Below, in pieces: positions 44,320 to 55,489 of a stretch of DNA of 64,000 nt. The translations under genes and the position numbers were made by a program. Position 1 is the stretch's first letter; every line of letters starts with the position of its first letter. The notes under the pieces were generated by a model. That model searched no databases, was not told where the DNA came from, and was given only the letters and a program-made list of their open reading frames with translations. The stretch is from Ixodes scapularis. Taxonomy: Eukaryota > Arthropoda > Arachnida > Ixodida > Ixodidae. The DNA is taken from positions 9,753,618 to 9,817,617 of the forward strand of contig NW_024609857.1 of NCBI RefSeq assembly GCF_016920785.2, written 5' to 3'.

Positions 44320-44564
44320 TGAGGGGTCTCCACACCAAGAAGAAATCCGCAACTTTCCACAGGGGAGCGCGCATCACGTGAGACATTTGCCATCCCTTTT
44401 TGACGCCTCGGGCTCGTCCTCCTCCGTGGCGGAGGCGCGGACGCTTCGTTCTAGCAGCACGGAAGCTCCGCAGGTGGATGGCGGAGCCGAGGACGGAGTT
44501 TCCCGGGTTGTTGACGTCACGACATCCGTCCGCGGAGTTCTCCTTCGTGTGGATACCCCTTTAA
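44320..44564. mobile_element. Right-hand TTAA-type terminus
   Basis: CCTTCGTGTGGATACCCCT ends at TTAA (44561-44564). On the other strand the tip AGGGGTATCCACAC resembles AGGGGTACGGAAAC at 18136. The left end was not identified. Confidence 0.3.
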
Positions 44565-44891
44565 GGTCACTGAAGCTAGGAGGAGCTTGGTTCGCCAATG
44601 CCCGAACTTCGGGAACGTGACGCTGATTTCTTTCACGCCCACATTCGATGGCCTGGCCTGGCTCTCGCTTGGGTTCGAACACAACGCTCGCCCAAAGAAA
44701 CGACACAGACACGCGTGTCCCACTCCACTATCACGCTCCACCGAATGGAGGTGGCGCGTCACTGCGGATACTATCCTCCGGGACCACGGGAGCTGTGTGA
44801 TGGATTAAGTGTCTCCCAAGGGGCCGGGAGAGCGACTTGGGCACCGAGACCGCAGTCGGTGTCGGTACCGAAGCTGCCCTCCACATAATAA

Positions 44892-45163
44892 GAGGGGCGG
44901 ATCCAAGGGGGGGGGGGGGGGGGGGGGGCTGAGACAAAGGCGGCCGCCCCCCCTCCCGCCCCCCCTCCCCCCCCCCCCAACGAGGTCGACCCTCTCTCCT
45001 CCCCCCTTCTCGGAGGGCAATTTGATATAAATAAACCCCCGGTGCAAAAAAAAAAAAAAAAATGGGAGAATAGTATTTTTACAAGGCTCCCCCCCCCCCC
45101 CCCCCCCCCCAACAAGAAATTAAAAAAAAAACAAAAAAAAACGGAATTCTGGATCCGCCCCTG
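44892..45163. mobile_element. hAT-like MITE with expanded homopolymers
   Basis: TIRs GAGGGGCGGATCCA (left) and CAGGGGCGGATCCA (right, other strand), the CAGGGGCGGATCC type common in hAT non-autonomous elements. Flanks CATAATAA (44884-44891) and TATCATAA (45164-45171) agree at 6 of 8 positions, a plausible 8-bp duplication. The interior is mostly G, C and A homopolymers (G19 near 44909, C22 near 45091), so all frames there are artefacts. Confidence 0.7.
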
Positions 45164-45262
45164 TATCATAACATATCTAATAAACTCGGAAACCCATGAG
45201 TTTGTTGCGAGTGAGCTTTGGCCATGTTGTGTGTGTGTGCGTGTGACATCATGGGACGCCAT

Positions 45263-45335
45263 GAAGTCACGTGATTTTGTAACGTCTCATGAATCGTGAT
45301 GTCACGTGACACCACATACATTGATGTCACGTGAC
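45263..45335. repeat. Three GATGTCACGTGAC motifs
   Basis: GATGTCACGTGAC at 45298-45310 and 45323-45335, with a variant GAAGTCACGTGAT at 45263-45275. Each holds a CACGTG E-box. No neighbouring gene gives it a regulatory context. Confidence 0.5.
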
Positions 45336-48300
45336 CCGTGTGTCGATCGAGCGTAACACTCCGGCGTAACGTTATCTCATGAAACCCTGCCCTTTAACAC
45401 ATCCTGTGCTAAAAAAAAAAAAAAAAGAACAGGGTATAACATCTTTGGGCGTTCACGACCCGGGCCGTCCGTTCCCTGTACGATTATGAACCGCGCCAAT
45501 CTCTGGGCGATTACTTTTTGCTGGGAATTAGCACCGACCACTTAGGGGCAGGTTATTTTCGCGTTTTGAACGCACCGCGAGAGGATTCAACGTATTTCCA
45601 TTCCGTTCTTTCTGACACTTACTACGAACTATTTCATGTAATTACTTAAGCGTAATCGCCTCACGGATTGTCTCATCGTTCCGTCGAGCGCAGTGATGAC
45701 TGCGAGTAGCGCTGAACGAAACCACGGAGCTTCCAAAGCAGTGCCTAATAAAAAAAAATAAAAAAAAAGAAGAGAAAGAAGAGGTACAGAGCGCGCGATA
45801 ACTGGACAGTATCGGCGAACCCATAATATCTCCGAACCCAGAATCATCAGCGCCAGCTGCATCCGAAGAACGGAAAACTTTCAACGGTTCCGCGGAAGCT
45901 CTTCTGTCGGCTGCGGTTTTTGCGCGCTTTCGGCTTGTGTTTGTTGTCGGTACTATGAATGGCACTTCGTTTGACTCTGGGTATCCGCTTTCGGCACCGC
46001 AATCGCACCCAACGCACACACCACAGGCATACACACACACGCCGGCACGCACGAACACGCACACATAGCGAAATCCAAACATGGCAGGCAAGCAAGCCCC
46101 TTTTTATGAGATGCCTTTTGCCGCTTCATGCCGCGGCGTTCTTCATTGCCTCGTTATTTTTGGTGGTATACGGTCCGTTCGTCGGAAAGGGGGAAATCGT
46201 ATGAGGGGCTCTGGAGGCCGTAAACAACCCATAGCCGGACTCGAAACGGGGAGGAAATGGCACGGAGCGAGATTAAAAAGAAAAAAAGGTACAGAAAGGG
46301 AAAATAAAGGTAGCCGCGAACGCCAAATACCTGACACAGCGAAGAAGCACGGGGCGATTGGAAATAAATCTCGCGTTGGAAACGAGGAAACGATTCCTTG
46401 TTTCGCGTTATTGCGCCCGGGGTTTCGACCGCGTTTTTATTAATGCCGGCTTTTTCTTTTTTTTTTTTTCACTTCTTGCGGATTCAGTCGCTCCGCTTGC
46501 GTTCTCCCGTGACCGCGGTGCCTTCCCCTCTTCGAACGCTCCCGGGGCTGCAAATAGTGGTCGTTTAATTTATTCTTATAAATTTTTTTTAATTTAATTT
46601 TCGTACGAAGCTTCGGGCGTTGAGCGTGTGTACAAATCACCGATGATTCGGGACATTTAATAACCTAACAGTCGCATATTAAAACGAAACAAATGCGAAA
46701 ATTGAATGACAGAACACTTTTATAAAAACATTACAGATCGCGTAAAAGCTGTGGTATTTACTGGTTTCTAAAGTCCATCTATTCGCGGGTAGAGCGAGCT
46801 ATATACGAAGAGCATTAAGTAAGAGCGCGCTGAACCGCCAAGAAACTGCATCGCCAGTCTGAGCGAATAAGGGATATGTTCTCCTGTTCCTCTTTGCGTT
46901 TTTTTTTTTCCGACCAAGGTAGAGCGCCTTGGTGATATAAGAAACCCTAGAAAAATCGAGATTCTAAAAGTATATATACATATTTTTTTATTATTTTTTT
47001 TTACGAAATAAGTCTAAGATGAACGTCTGAAAACGTTTCCGACATTATCTGTTTTACATTTCCACATTCTGATGCCGAATTGACTTGCTTGTTGCGAGAA
47101 GCTTAACATTGCGAAGTCGTCGTTTGAATTTCCGCAGCCATAAGTTGTGCGCGCTCCATTTGAGTATACGCTCGTTTGCACCCGGGTGCGGGTCTGATCT
47201 CCTTCCGGGAAGCGCCTCGCAGGGAAGCGCTCATCGAGATACCCGACCTTTATTAACATTCATAATCCATAAAAGTGTACGCCCTATCCCATTAGCCAGT
47301 TCCTGATCGAAGACCTAATGTGTGAAGCAATTAGGTCGGAACCATTGATCCTTCGCGTGGTTCCCTTCTCTCCGCCGGTATTCGTATTAAGCGGGATACC
47401 GCATATTACGAATATCAGGTTATACGAAATGTTCTCGCTTTTAACGACGGCCACCGTGAGCTTAACTTTGATATTAACCTGTTCGCTTGGCGCGCAGATT
47501 CCCGTCCATTGCGGTGCAGTTAGAGTTACCGTGTTTTTTTACGAAGGGAAAGCCGTAGCGTTTTCCAAAACGACGCCTCGTCGAAATCGATTTTTCTTTC
47601 GCGCTTCGAAGATGCCGCCGTCTTTTCATTTCGCCTCTTTATCAGCAGCAGCAGCAGCAGCAGCGTTATTAAACTTGCGTTTGACGAAAAACACGGTGCC
47701 TTCCGCACAAAGAGGACGACTCGGCTTTATTCAAAGCCTCTTTCGGAAGTGGCAGAAAAGCCCTCGGCAGCTTGAATGTTGTTGTTGGGCACCGGACGAG
47801 GGGCGGGTTGGGGCCCTCGATTTATCTCCCTTTAGGCGGGGGCTTCGCAATATGGTAAATGAGATTTTGTGCCGGAGCTGCCTGGCCATGCGCTTATGGG
47901 GACGGCGATGTCCGTGAGGGTACTTGGGAGCAGCCTCTGCGTTTAGAGATACTTTTAATTAACTCTTAACGATTCGGAAGGGTGATTACTTAATTTGAAG
48001 CGTTTCCTTATTAAGATTCCTCTACTTCGTTTGTATTATTGCGCCGTTATAAAATTCCGTTTGAGGCAGAGGGGACGGAGGATTAGGGGATGTGTGACTT
48101 CACCCTTTCAGATTTTCGACATCGGAATTGGAATTGGTAGATCACAATCAGATATAATATCCATAGTTCGTTGGCGTGATCTTCAGTTGCAACTGACTTG
48201 ACGGGTTTTTTTTTTTTTTTTTTTTTTTTTTTGACCTTCGCTTACTGCAGAGTGATGTGTTTCGGAAAAAAGGAAAGAAATTGTTCAACGAAATGCGCCA

Positions 48301-48607
48301 CAAGTGGCTGTGTTGCGACATAAAGCGAACTTCTTCTGGTTTGAACAACTACTAGCCCGCCCTCTTCACCTTCATGCCATATCGAAAAAAAGGATACTGA
48401 GTTACTGGCTGTATGTAGTTGAGCTTGTTGGTGCATAATACTAAAAAAGCCAGCTGAACTTAGGAAAATAGAATATGGAGAGAGAAACAGACAGGCATAC
48501 CGCTGGACTACCAACTGTGGTTTAATAACTCTTTCTGAACCTTGACTTTGTGCTTTTTTTCTTTTTAAAACCCACATAAAACACCGTTTATATCTGAAAC
48601 CTAACTA
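45336..48607. other. Intergenic, no gene established
   Basis: Contains (CA)n at about 46010-46070, poly-T near 46459, a (GCA)n run at 47643-47663 and T26 near 48207. The minus-strand segment 45800-46010 inside a 149-codon frame encodes a coding-like Ser/Ala/Asp-rich stretch (e.g. RKRAKTAADRRASAEPLKVF) but no splice sites were defined. The plus 199-codon frame at 47318 has no motif and runs through the GCA repeat. Confidence 0.4.
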
Positions 48608-48632
48608 AAATAAAATTTGAATCACCCGCACA

Positions 48633-48996
48633 TCACCGGTTCGTAAAACACCGCAAATATTGTTTTTCTTTGGTATTGAGCTTGATTGAGGGCTCGCTGA
48701 TGCACGTGGCTTCGTTTTCCTCGATGGCCAAAGTCTCGAGCATCTCTCGTGCATACTAGGTTCTTGTGTTTTGTGTTGATGGTAACGCTGTTGAACTCTG
48801 CACTGCACACACAGTTGCTGCAATGTGCCGGTAGATGACCTGCATTTGTGTCTTTTAACGATGTTGCGTGTTCTTTTGTCCTGTCGTTGAGGCATCTACC
48901 AGTTTGGCCAATGTAACACTTGCCACACGATAAGGGAATGTCATAAACAACCCCCTTTCCACATCGGGTGTATCGTGTGTCCTGTGAGCGATACAT
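48633..48996 (-). pseudogene. Penelope-like element GIY-YIG endonuclease, frameshifted
   Basis: The minus-strand frame encodes VVYDIPLSCGKCYIGQTGR followed by CLNDRTKEH, the core of the GIY-YIG endonuclease domain at the C-terminus of Penelope-like retroelements, including the Tyr pair, the Gly and the Arg-His block. Near 48750-48765 the expected continuation moves to another frame, where AREMLETLAIEENEA and CISEPSIKLNTKE encode the usual catalytic-Glu region and tail, ending at a TGA at 48633-48635. So the gene carries a 1-bp-type frameshift. Upstream of 49000 a stop is met and no reverse transcriptase is found: a 5'-truncated, dead copy. Confidence 0.85.
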
Positions 48997-49149
48997 CTAT
49001 AATTATAGTCAAGTCTAAAGGAATTCAGCCCAATACACATGCTAATTCACCAACTTGATTTCTACATCGGTTTTCTGATTGGCTACTGCAGTCATAAGGT
49101 TTTTCTGTGATCACTGTAATGCAGATTCAGAGATTAGACAACCATATAT

Positions 49150-49435
49150 TAGCGGCGAGATATTTTGGTGGCGCCCTCCTATGGTTCCCCCTTGTGACGT
49201 CATTACCTTGCGAACAACAAGTTCGATGGTGTTTGTAAATATCATGGTGGAAGCCTGAAATCATTGCGCTCTCAAAGCAACACTGCCAACACCGTCGAAA
49301 TTAAAGTTCTTTCATTCCTCTTATTTCCGTCGATGGTATACCCTTTCCGACGTCATAGTCAGCTTTTGGGCCAATCGTGGAAGGCCGACCACAGCGACGC
49401 TTTCGGTCGCGCACGTCGCCAATAGTCGGTGACAT
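49150..49435 (-). repeat. Interspersed repeat family C, copy 2
   Basis: Inverted, near-identical to 36635-36920 (only scattered differences by eye). Begins TTAGCGGCGAGATATTTTGG and ends CGACCGAAAGCG (complement) near 49410. Confidence 0.8.
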
Positions 49436-50463
49436 GTTAAGGGTTCAGTGGAAGCCCCTCCCACCTCTCACCACTTTAGCGGAGTGAGCGCTGGAGAGGA
49501 GGCGCCCTCCCCTCAAGCCCCGCTAAAGTGGAGAGAGGTGGGAGGAGCTTCCCTCCGCTAATTTGTTACGATGTGCTGCAGAACACGCGCCCGCGTTGCA
49601 ACTGCTATTAAGGTGGCTTGGGACTAGTCCAGCTGTGTTACAGCTTTTTTACTATTCACCATCACACTGTATATTGTTGGCAAAAGAGGAAGAGGGGGAG
49701 AAGGAGGAGAGGGTACGGAGGAGAGGGTGGGGCATGCTCTCCCCTCTTCCTCCTCAAGAGCTGCGCTCTAATTCGGCATTACATGGAATCGCAAACGTCT
49801 TTCTTCTTTTTTTTTAAGTTTCGGCTTGTCGAGATTTTCCGAACCGCGACAATATAAATAGAATTATCTAAACCCTGAAACACGGAGAAGTAAAACAGCC
49901 AACAAGAGACGACACAACGATCTTGTGTCGTCCGGTCCGGAATTTTTTTTTCTTGTCTCAGGATTTAGATTATGATGTTTCCTAACCAGGTCGTCTGCAT
50001 ACTATTGCTTCTTGCGTATTAACAATCTCACCGGCGTTTCATCATGCTGAAACTTTCAATGAAGCAACGTCTTTTATTCGGAGACCCAGGATTTCCTTCC
50101 TTTCTCGTGCTCCCTTAAATGTGTTTGTTACGTGCATTAAAAAAAATTACATTATTGCCATGCGAGCGAGCAAACGAAACAAAAAGAATGCGAAAAAAAA
50201 GAAAATTAGGCATATAATTCGTAAGCGAACGCCGCTGTGTGGTGCAATAACCGCATCAACTATAGGGAAAAGAGTATTACGATCAATCGTGGAGCCAACA
50301 TGTTGAAATCTTTTCTTTACTCCACAGAATACTTTTTTATGGTTTAGAAACTAGTGGCATTAGTTTACACCACACGAACCCCTGTTCATAAAATTGAGCA
50401 ACATTACCGGCACTCTTTCACGCAAGCGGTAGAAGGCGGACCGTTATAAAAAAGGAACAAATT
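49436..50463. other. Intergenic with one hairpin
   Basis: A foldback at 49452-49550 pairs AAGCCCCTCCCACCTCTCAC and CACTTTAGCGG with the complementary arm 49520-49550. A GACGACACAA/TTGTGTCGTC hairpin is near 49907-49931. No gene. Confidence 0.5.
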
Positions 50464-50941
50464 TCACCGTTGCGAAATTTTTCTCAGGGAAGAAGCTTTC
50501 GCAAACCAAGCCCACTCTATTGACCGGACTCCGTGCCCCTTCCTCCTGGAAATCGTGAGAAGCTCGATGACAAGTGTATTATCACGTACTGCCAGCTCGA
50601 GCCATCGTGCGTTTGTATTTGCTCTGCGCGTGCCCCTGCGTAAAAGTACGAAGTCTCCTTCTGAAGTTGGAGGACCCGACGTGTCTTGGGTCGGTGCCCA
50701 CCTCACTGAAATGTCAGGCTGGTGGTCGCGATCTTTGAGGGAGGTAGATTGAGCGAACAAGGTCTCGGGGTTGTGAGGCGTATTTCGAACGACCGTGCAG
50801 CGTCGTGCGTCGTATTCGCGATGTGCGCGACCAAGAGCGTTGCTGTGATGGCAGTTCGCAATTGGCCAAACGCTCACTTTGACGCCTTTATTCGTATTCA
50901 TTCTTCCTTTCATCGATGGAAATCGGCGCAATGTCCACAGT
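50464..50941 (+). repeat. Family C copy 3, 5' part (interrupted)
   Basis: From about 50815, GATGTGCGCGACCAAGAGCG, TTGGCCAAACGCTCACTTTG and CATCGATGGAAAT align with family C copies 1 and 2. The part upstream (50464-50815) is not in the other copies. It breaks at 50941 and resumes at 51825 beyond a hAT element. The minus-strand 155-codon frame here has no motif and is not called. Confidence 0.55.
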
Positions 50942-51824
50942 TAGGGTGACCACCCGTCCCGCGACTTGAGGGACTGTCCCGCATTGAGAGCTCGTGTCCC
51001 GCGTCCCGCGAGAAATTCCGAACTCTTCAGAATGTCCCGCATTTCATAGTGTCGTAAAATTCACTCTGCAACTCGTAGTGCTGCCGAACAACACGGCATG
51101 GGGAAGCGCGAAGGTCGCTGGTAATCGTGTGAACCGCAATGGTACGCCATTTGCTATACAAGCATTGCGTGAAGCGACCGTCGTTCTTGCTGGAGACCAG
51201 ACGCGCATACGCCTTTGTGCCTTTCCCCATTGGGGGCAAAATATTGTAAAGAAACGATGCTCGCCAAAATTTTTGAATATAAAATATTGTAATTATTTTC
51301 AAATCGCTCTGTGAATGCGAAAGGATTGCTGCGGATCTTTTCTTTTTTTTTTTTTTTAACAGAGACAGTAACTGTCTTCATTAAAACAAAATCCGCCAGG
51401 TGACGCAATAAGCCTCAACTCATATAACGGTCGAAAAATAACATTATGTTAAAAAAATTGTGTAGGACCATGTTGCTGGAAGTAAGCGTTGACAGGAAAT
51501 AATAACCCGAAAAAGATTTACTGTTTCCTATTTCATCTGATGCATAGAGTTCTGCTACAATCTAATTTTATGTTCAAATTTCAGCACGTTTAATAACATA
51601 TTTGGCATAAAAAATATATCACTGGGAGTGAAAATTATTTGAGCTTAATTGCTCCAATACAATTAACAGGTGTACAAACAGAACAAGATATTAAATGTGT
51701 TAACAGAGCCTCGGTTTGTAGTGTGCGTGTTAATAAATTTCCGCTACCACCCTCCCCCCTTCTCTCTCTCTCACCCCCCTCCCCGCGTGCCCCGCATTTC
51801 GCTAGCAGGAAGGTGGGCACCCTA
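50942..51824. mobile_element. hAT-like element, 883 bp
   Basis: TIRs TAGGGTGACCACCCGTCCCG (left) and TAGGGTGCCCACCTTCCTGC (right, other strand), with CCCGC/GTCCC subterminal repeats of the type seen in Zaphod/Tip100-like hAT elements. Flanks TCCACAGT (50934-50941) and GTCACAGT (51825-51832) agree at 6 of 8 positions. No transposase frame is seen. It splits a family C repeat. Confidence 0.7.
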
Positions 51825-52240
51825 GTCACAGTGTCAACTGTGACGACGTCGCTTTTAGAACGCGACGACTCCGAGCTTCCCTGGTTATTTTTCACACGCA
51901 CCATCGTACTTGTAGTTCGCAACTGACGATAAGTAGTCAGGAGTATAGGCTCCTTGCACGGACGTCCCATCGCATACTTTTGAACACCATAAATAAGAAT
52001 TTTGAGTGACAGGTTAATCTTCTATAATTTTCTCGAAGGAGAATAGCGACGCCTGTGCAAAACCGGGAGACTCCTGATGAGAGGGGAGCCCCTTCTTCCT
52101 CTTTTCTCTGAAGGTCATCGGAAATGACGTCATGTGCAAGCCACCTATACTACTCGTGACGTCACGGTGAGACAAACTCAGGTCGTGACGTCACGAACGG
52201 AAACCATAAGAGGGCGCCACCGAAACAACTCGGCGCTAAT
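51825..52240 (+). repeat. Family C copy 3, 3' part
   Basis: ACGACGTCGCTTTTAGAACG and CACCATCGTACTTGTAGTTC continue the alignment with copies 1 and 2. After about 230 bp not present in them, GGAAACCATAAGAGGGCGCC closes it near 52225. Either copies 1 and 2 carry a deletion or copy 3 an insertion (51930-52185). Confidence 0.55.
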
Positions 52241-52753
52241 ATTCCCGACAATTGACAACAAACTCGGGGCGTGGCGAGTCTCGAGCCAATCAAATTGTGG
52301 CATTGGCCAATAAGAACGCCGAAGGACCAATCGGGAAGCAAGTATCGTTATCATAATAAACTACTCCCACTGCGTTTCTCAAACTCTTAGTCCCGTCCCC
52401 CCCCCCCCCCCCCCTCCCCCCACTATGAGAAATAAAATGACACGATGAGTGTAATTTTTTTTTTTTCGATTTTCGAGATTAATTTTTGTCGACTTCTGTT
52501 GGTTCTTGTAACTTCTGAATGAGCTTGCGATTTTTGCGAGGCTGTTTATGACCTTCCATTGAAGGAATGTCGCTCAAAAGGCTGCGCCTTTTTTTATTTA
52601 GTTATTACAAATCTGTAGCCGTCTGCAAAAAAAAAAAAAAAAAAAAAAAGGGAAAGGAAACTTAGTAAACTTATGCTGCGTTCTACATCTGACAAGTTTT
52701 CTGAGTTGCACAAGGTTTCTGACACACACAATTTTGGATGAGCTTCAGAAATA
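52241..52753. other. Intergenic with homopolymers
   Basis: C-runs at about 52388-52419 and an A21 run near 52629. No gene. Confidence 0.5.
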
Positions 52754-53064
52754 CACTCTTAAAAATGCCTCCGCGTCTGCTTACCCGCAATACACTCGAA
52801 GAGCCAATCTCTGCGATCTACGGAATCAGCTCAGCGAATGAAAAGGCGGAACATCCGTTTAGATCTAAAAATGAAGTCTGCGCTGTAGCATTGCGCAATG
52901 CAAAGCGTCATGCTTGCATTGCGTAATGCCACAGCGCAGACTTAATTTTTGAGGTCTAAACAGATGTTCCGCTTGATCATTCGCTGAACTGATTTCGTAG
53001 ATCGCAGAGATTGGCTCTTCGAGTGTTTTGCGGGTAAGCAGACGCGGAGGCATTTTTAAGAGAG
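52754..53064. mobile_element. 311-bp foldback MITE flanked by TA
   Basis: Arms of about 151 bp (52754-52905 and 52914-53064) with high identity and a loop of under 10 bp. Tips CACTCTTAAAAATGCCTCCG and CTCTCTTAAAAATGCCTCCG. TA directly flanks both sides (52752-52753 and 53065-53066), as for Tc1/mariner-type insertion. Frames on both strands are mirror translations. Confidence 0.8.
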
Positions 53065-53532
53065 TATCTACAACTAGAAACTGACTAAGAGGTGTCAGGC
53101 GTTGATAAGTATACCATCCTCCGTGCAGCCTAGCCGATAACGTGTTGGTTTGTACCACATATGTTACCCTCTGAGATAAGGATGTGATTGCGTTATTCTA
53201 CGTAAATGTCACTTTTTATTGTTTCCTGATGTATGCCGGCGAATTCGAAACTTTGCAAAGCGTTAGCGTTAAGGAGCTGGCTTCGCAGAAACGTCGTCGT
53301 TGGTGGCGCACGGGAAAATTTTGATTGGTCGATAGGGTCATGACGTTGCAGTCACGTGACCTCGCACAGGAATTTCAAACAACCCACAACACTCACGTGA
53401 AACGTGACGTCACGCGTGGAATGAAAGTAATTGAAACATGCCATGTAATGCGAAGCAAAGATCGCAGCATGTCTCAAGTGATCACACTTCATAAAGTAAT
53501 TCATTTGCCTTAAAGGAAAAATCTGAAGAATT
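53065..53532. other. Intergenic, nothing recognised
   Basis: Several CACGTGA/TGACGTCACG words at 53350-53415. No gene. Confidence 0.5.
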
Positions 53533-53613
53533 TTAGGCGAAGGCGGGATTCAAACCCACGAACCTTTGGTTGCGAGCCAGACACGCTACCCACTAGGCCA
53601 CGCTCGCTCGGCT
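53533..53613 (-). mobile_element. tRNA-headed SINE, third family, copy 2
   Basis: On the minus strand: GCCGAGCGAGCGTGGCCTAG (A-box GTGGCCTAGTGGG) and B-box GGGTTTGAATCCC at 53545-53557. Looks tRNA-like over about 75 nt, but the anticodon stem is imperfect and it shares its odd GCCGAGCGAGCG head with 34409-34496, so it is called a SINE head rather than a tRNA gene. Confidence 0.65.
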
Positions 53614-55458
53614 TGGGGACGAGTGGGGGTTTATGTGTTTAGCTATCGCGTTCGAAGTGCGCTCTTTTGTAATAGTTTTTGATTATTCTTCAAGCTACTT
53701 CGGTTAGTGCTTGTTGTCTGTAACAACTGTCTACAGCGAGCACATCTAAAGCGGGCGCCAAGGTCTCCTTTTTATGACAATAATGCAAAACAAAAAGAAA
53801 AGCAAAAAAAAAAAAAAAGAACAGGACACAGTGTATTTTTTAAAGAAACAAAGATAGGCACTGTTCATTAAATCAAGCCCGTCAGTTGACTTCCTGTGAA
53901 AGCACGTCTGTGGACAATCAATATTAACGACAACCCCCCCCCCTCCCCACCCCCCCCCCCTTCCGTCACCACCCTGCCCCCCCCCCCTAAAAAAAGAAGA
54001 AAGAAAAAAGCTGTTTTTTTACATTACGTAAACCTTACTTTGACCATGAAACTTTTTAAAACATAGATGCTTTCGTTTTGTTTTTTTTTAAATCAGAACG
54101 CACCTCTGCTTTGTCATTGGGTCTACGTTAGCACTTAATTCGTGCTTTGTCAAGAAGTACACTAAAAGAAATCAGTAAATTCACTTTGTTCTATAACACG
54201 GGGACGTCCGATCATTGCGGAATATAGAAGGATTTGATCTGAAAAATATTAGCATGTCAAGTGTCACGCTCACTGTGCCTACGCAGATCGCAAATTTTGC
54301 CCCAGACGTATTTTGAACTTCGTCACTCGCTGGCATTTTGACATGGCTCGCCGCGATTCATTGTATCGTGTTTTGCAGAAAATTGAGCGACTATTTTTAG
54401 TATGTAGAATCGCGGCCATTATCAATAAAAGATAAAAAAAATCGTGGGTCTTGCGGTTCAAACGTGCCCATAAATGATTTCAGTAAATATGCGGCATGTA
54501 GTGCTTCATTTCACTTCCTGTTTACGTTCAGCAACTTTTTTTTACCTTTTTTTATTTTTTGTCCCAATTTTTCCTTACATTTGGGGAAGCGAAAACCCCC
54601 GGCGTCATTTTTCCCGACCAGCGCGAGCATCGTTTTCATATACCAAGCGCGACGAAGAGGAAAAGGTGGCCCCGGGGCGAATGAACTCTGTTTTTCCACT
54701 GCTGGATTCTTTCTTTCCCTCTTCCTTCCCCATTTTCCGTGGGGAGGCGACCCGGAACGCACCTTCGATTGAAAGCAGTAACTCAGCCGCGCTGAGCTGT
54801 TCTCACGGATCACGTACCAAAATGGATCCGAAATCAAACGGGCACCACTCGCGACGCCTTTTCTGTTTTGGAGGAAACGCACTTTTGGGGTCGCGTGTCA
54901 AACCGGCAGAGCTTCTGGGGTTTTCGCGTTCGTCACCGCGATGCTCCCAACTGGACGTGGTCCGACAACGTAATGTGTGGTACTGTCCCCGTTTTTTTTC
55001 TTCTTTGTGATTGTGTTCACACTTTTGTCTTCAGTTTCATATACACCCCCCCCCCCCCCCCCGCCGCCCCCCACCCCCCTTTAAAGCCGGTCATTCGCCC
55101 TGTTTACATTTTTTTGTCCTTCCTTTCTTTGTACGATCGCGCGCGCGGTTGCTATGTGTGTGTGTATGTTTATGTGTAGTTCTACCTCTGTGAAGGAGTT
55201 GTATACTTCGTCAGAGTTACATAAAATACACGTAGCCCCGTATTATATTCCATTTTTATTCATGTAAAAAAATGTACACACCCTGAAGTGTGATAATTAA
55301 CCCCGCATCCAAGCTAACGATTTAAACTCTAGGGATATATGCACTGATCTAAATGATCAATTAATATGGAAGCTCGATAGCTACTCACCAAACAGCAGTT
55401 ACGTAAATTACTAGTTATCGAACCTAAAAAAAAGAATGCAAGTTACTTTGCTTATATA

Positions 55459-55489
<31 letters not shown>

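Noticed and set aside
47318..47917. Longest ORF in the window (199 codons, plus strand)
   Set aside because: No recognisable motif, runs through a (GCA)n tract, and one frame of this length is expected by chance in 64 kb on two strands.
50464..50931. 155-codon minus-strand ORF
   Set aside because: Lies across the edge of a repeat family C copy and no equivalent frame exists in the other copies.
53533..53613. Functional tRNA gene
   Set aside because: A and B boxes are present but acceptor and anticodon stems pair poorly, and the head is shared with the SINE at 34409-34496.
54474..55010. 178-codon plus-strand ORF
   Set aside because: Overlaps other open frames on both strands in a stop-poor patch, with poly-T-coded Phe runs and no motif.
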